From Betaproteobacteria bacterium (lineage in GTDB: Bacteria; Pseudomonadota; Gammaproteobacteria; Burkholderiales; Usitatibacteraceae), in assembly GCA_003105245.1 (NCBI GenBank), contig PQAI01000108.1:1-7726 (forward strand): DNA of 7,726 nucleotides, read 5' to 3'. This document shows, piece after piece, positions 6,172-7,726 of the stretch. Every line of letters begins with the position of its first letter. The first letter of the stretch is position 1. The notes under the pieces were generated by a model that made no database searches, was not told where the DNA came from, and worked only from the letters and a program-made list of their open reading frames with translations. The translations under genes and the position numbers were made by a program.

Positions 6172-6177
6172 GGCCCC
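6153..6177 (+). repeat. Hairpin across the transporter stop codon
   Basis: GGGGCTCACC (6153-6162) pairs with GGTGAG-G-CCCC (6167-6177) through ten base pairs with one bulged G, around a tight ACCG loop; the TGA stop is in the second arm. No T-run follows, so it is not a classic intrinsic terminator, though it could help stop or process the Nudix-transporter transcript. It overlaps where the -35 region of the pgi promoter would lie. Confidence 0.45.
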
Positions 6178-6186
6178 ACCGGCAGT

Positions 6187-6192
6187 TATAAT
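6187..6192 (+). promoter_or_regulatory. -10 box of the pgi promoter
   Basis: A perfect TATAAT in a 51-base gap otherwise rich in G/C. The position 17 bases upstream (CCGGGT, 6164-6169) does not resemble TTGACA, so the promoter may depend on an activator. A start near 6199 would leave a leader of only about 24 bases before the GTG of pgi. Confidence 0.5.
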
Positions 6193-6222
6193 CCCGTCAC
6201 CCCCATTGCAGCCGGCGCCCCC

Positions 6223-7726
6223 GTGCCTTCCCCGACCTCCTGCCCCGCCTGGCAAGACCTCGAGGCGCACCGCGACGAGATCGCGGGCGTGCGCGTGGAG
6301 GAGCTTTTCGCCGCCGATCCCGGCCGGGGAAGCGCCCTCACGTTCGGCTGCGCCGGCCTGCAGGTGGACTTCTCCAAGCAACGCCTGACGGCCGACACCC
6401 TCCGCCGCCTGGCGGACCTCGCGCGGGAGCGGGACTTCTCCGGCGCCGTCGCCCGGCTCTTCGCCGGCGAGCGCGTCAACAACACCGAGGACCGCCCGGC
6501 GCTGCACGTGGCGCTGCGCGGCGACGAGCGCTTCGTGGCCGGCGGCGAGGACGTGCAGGCCCAGGTGCGGCGCTGCCGCGAGCGCATGCGCGTGTTCGCC
6601 ACGGCCGTGCGCGACGGCACCTGGAAGGGCGCCACCGGCCAGCGCATCCGGCACGTCCTGTCGCTGGGCATCGGCGGCTCCTACCTCGGGCCGCGCCTCG
6701 CCGTGGAGGCCCTGGCCGCGATGGCCGACGGCCCGGAGGTGCGGTTCGTCGCCAACGTCGACCCCGCGGCCCTCGACGACGCCCTGCGAGGGCTGGATCC
6801 CGCCACCACGCTGGTGGTCGTGGCCTCCAAGACCTTCACCACGCAGGAGACGATGGCGAACGCCGCGGCCGCGAGGCGCTGGCTTTCGGGCGCGCTGGGC
6901 GAGGCGGCGGTGGCCCGGCACGTCGTGGCCGCCACCGCGAACGTCGCCGAGGCCGGCCGCTTCGGCATCCCCGAGGCGAACGTCTTCCCCTTCGGCGACT
7001 GGGTGGGCGGGCGCTATTCCGTGTGGTCGAGCGTGGGCCTGCCGGTGGCCATCGCGCTGGGCATGGGCGCCTTCGAGCGCTTCCTCGCCGGGGCGCACGC
7101 GGTCGACCTCGAGTTCCGCTCGACGCCGCCGGAGCGCAACGTCCCGTTGCTGCTGGGCGCCGTGGGCGTGTGGAACCGCGACTTCCTCCGGATCCCGGTG
7201 CACGTGGTGCTGCCCTACGCGCAGCGCCTGGCGAGCCTGCCGGGCTACCTGCAGCAGCTGGAGATGGAATCCAACGGCAAGCGCGTGGAGGCCGGCGGCG
7301 AGGCCGTGCGGGTTCCCACCTGCCCCGCGCTCTTCGGCGAGGCGGGAACGCTGGGACAGCACGCGTTCTACCAGTGGCTGCACCAGGGCACGGACGAGGC
7401 CTCCTGCGACTTCATCGTCGTGGCGCGTCCCATGGGCGCGCGCGAGGGCGACCACGCCGTGCTGCTCGCCAACGCGCTCGCCCAGTCCGAGGCCCTCATG
7501 ACGGGGCGCTCCACCGGCAACCCGCACCGCGACTGCCCCGGCAACCGACCCAGCACGACCATCGTCGTGCCCGCGCTCGAGCCCGCCGCGCTCGGCGCCC
7601 TGGTGGCGCTCTACGAGCACAAGGTCTACGCGCAGGCGGTGCTTTGGGGCGTGAACCCCTTCGACCAGTTCGGCGTCGAGCTCGGCAAGGCTATCGCCGG
7701 GCGCATCCTGCCGGGCCTGGCCGGGA
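6223..7726 (+). CDS. pgi: Glucose-6-phosphate isomerase, 3' end outside window
   Basis: Interconverts glucose 6-phosphate and fructose 6-phosphate in the cytosol (glycolysis/gluconeogenesis). 501 codons are visible and only a short tail, perhaps about 30 residues, should be missing. Seen: the SIS-fold phosphate-binding SLGIGGSYLGP (147-157) and VASKTFTTQET (200-210), the first Pgi signature DWVGGRYSVWSSVG (259-272), the catalytic Glu E349 in EMESNGK, the catalytic His H380 in GEAGTLGQHAFYQ, and the second signature AVLWGVNPFDQFGVELGK with the catalytic Lys K489. The segment between SEALMTGR and NRPSTT is about 20 residues shorter than in E. coli Pgi. The start is taken as GTG 6223: the frame upstream is open only back to the transporter's stop, no ATG exists there, and AWQDLEAH shortly after it aligns with the E. 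coli N-terminus (AWQALQKH). No Shine-Dalgarno is evident. It probably has its own promoter at 6187. Identification is essentially certain; the start is less so. Confidence 0.96.
   Translation, partial: MPSPTSCPAWQDLEAHRDEIAGVRVEELFAADPGRGSALTFGCAGLQVDFSKQRLTADTLRRLADLARERDFSGAVARLFAGERVNNTEDRPALHVALRGDERFVAGGEDVQAQVRRCRERMRVFATAVRDGTWKGATGQRIRHVLSLGIGGSYLGPRLAVEALAAMADGPEVRFVANVDPAALDDALRGLDPATTLVVVASKTFTTQETMANAAAARRWLSGALGEAAVARHVVAATANVAEAGRFGIPEANVFPFGDWVGGRYSVWSSVGLPVAIALGMGAFERFLAGAHAVDLEFRSTPPERNVPLLLGAVGVWNRDFLRIPVHVVLPYAQRLASLPGYLQQLEMESNGKRVEAGGEAVRVPTCPALFGEAGTLGQHAFYQWLHQGTDEASCDFIVVARPMGAREGDHAVLLANALAQSEALMTGRSTGNPHRDCPGNRPSTTIVVPALEPAALGALVALYEHKVYAQAVLWGVNPFDQFGVELGKAIAGRILPGLAG

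Noticed and set aside
2968..7620. Very long open frame (about 1550 codons) on the minus strand, antisense to pgi, the transporter and the Nudix gene and out of frame with dadA
   Set aside because: Its product is low-complexity (R, G, A, H-rich) with no recognisable domain, and it runs antisense or out of frame to five well-identified proteins. High GC at third codon positions removes stops in such shadow frames.
1..7726. Mobile element, phage, defence or toxin-antitoxin content
   Set aside because: All coding space is accounted for by housekeeping or metabolic families; no transposase, integrase, repeat array, target duplications or shift in base composition is visible.

Overview
This is a high-GC chromosomal stretch, strongly G/C-biased at third codon positions, densely packed with ordinary metabolic genes. 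The protein families and their sequence style (PdxH tail, DadA, Pgi with a short C-terminal loop, beta/gamma-type RidA of the YoaB kind) suggest a betaproteobacterium. That is an inference from recognised proteins, not from a marker gene. I see no RNA gene, CRISPR array, insertion sequence, phage or defence gene, and no gene-free stretch longer than about 125 bases.

Layout: (1) Bases 2-190 are the 3' end of pdxH on the + strand, converging on the next unit with a 5-base gap. (2) Bases 196-4265 hold four minus-strand genes, read from high to low coordinates: dadA (D-amino acid dehydrogenase), ilvA/tdcB-type threonine dehydratase with an ACT domain, a RidA/YoaB-like imine deaminase, and a multi-pass membrane diguanylate cyclase. 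Their gaps are 40, 28 and 24 bases, so they look like one operon. (3) Bases 4266-4389 are a compact divergent control region. It holds a near-consensus sigma-70 promoter for the dadA operon, a dyad inside that promoter's spacer, and a 13-bp perfect inverted repeat followed by four U residues in the dadA leader. (4) From 4390 to the end the + strand carries a DUF4743-type Nudix hydrolase, an EamA/DMT-family transporter and, behind its own TATAAT box, a 3'-truncated pgi (glucose-6-phosphate isomerase).

How the genes may work together: DadA oxidises D-amino acids to imino acids, the threonine/serine dehydratase releases reactive enamines/imines, and RidA hydrolyses such intermediates. The first three operon genes therefore form a coherent generate-and-detoxify set for amino-acid deamination. 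The divergent Nudix enzyme belongs to a family known for removing damaged thiamine diphosphate, and pdxH (convergent) makes the PLP used by the dehydratase, so the neighbourhood has a cofactor/metabolite-damage flavour. The diguanylate cyclase at the operon end would tie c-di-GMP output to the same transcript. The most interesting non-coding structure is the dadA leader, which looks like a candidate attenuator or operator region. I found no clear evidence of a wholly new system.
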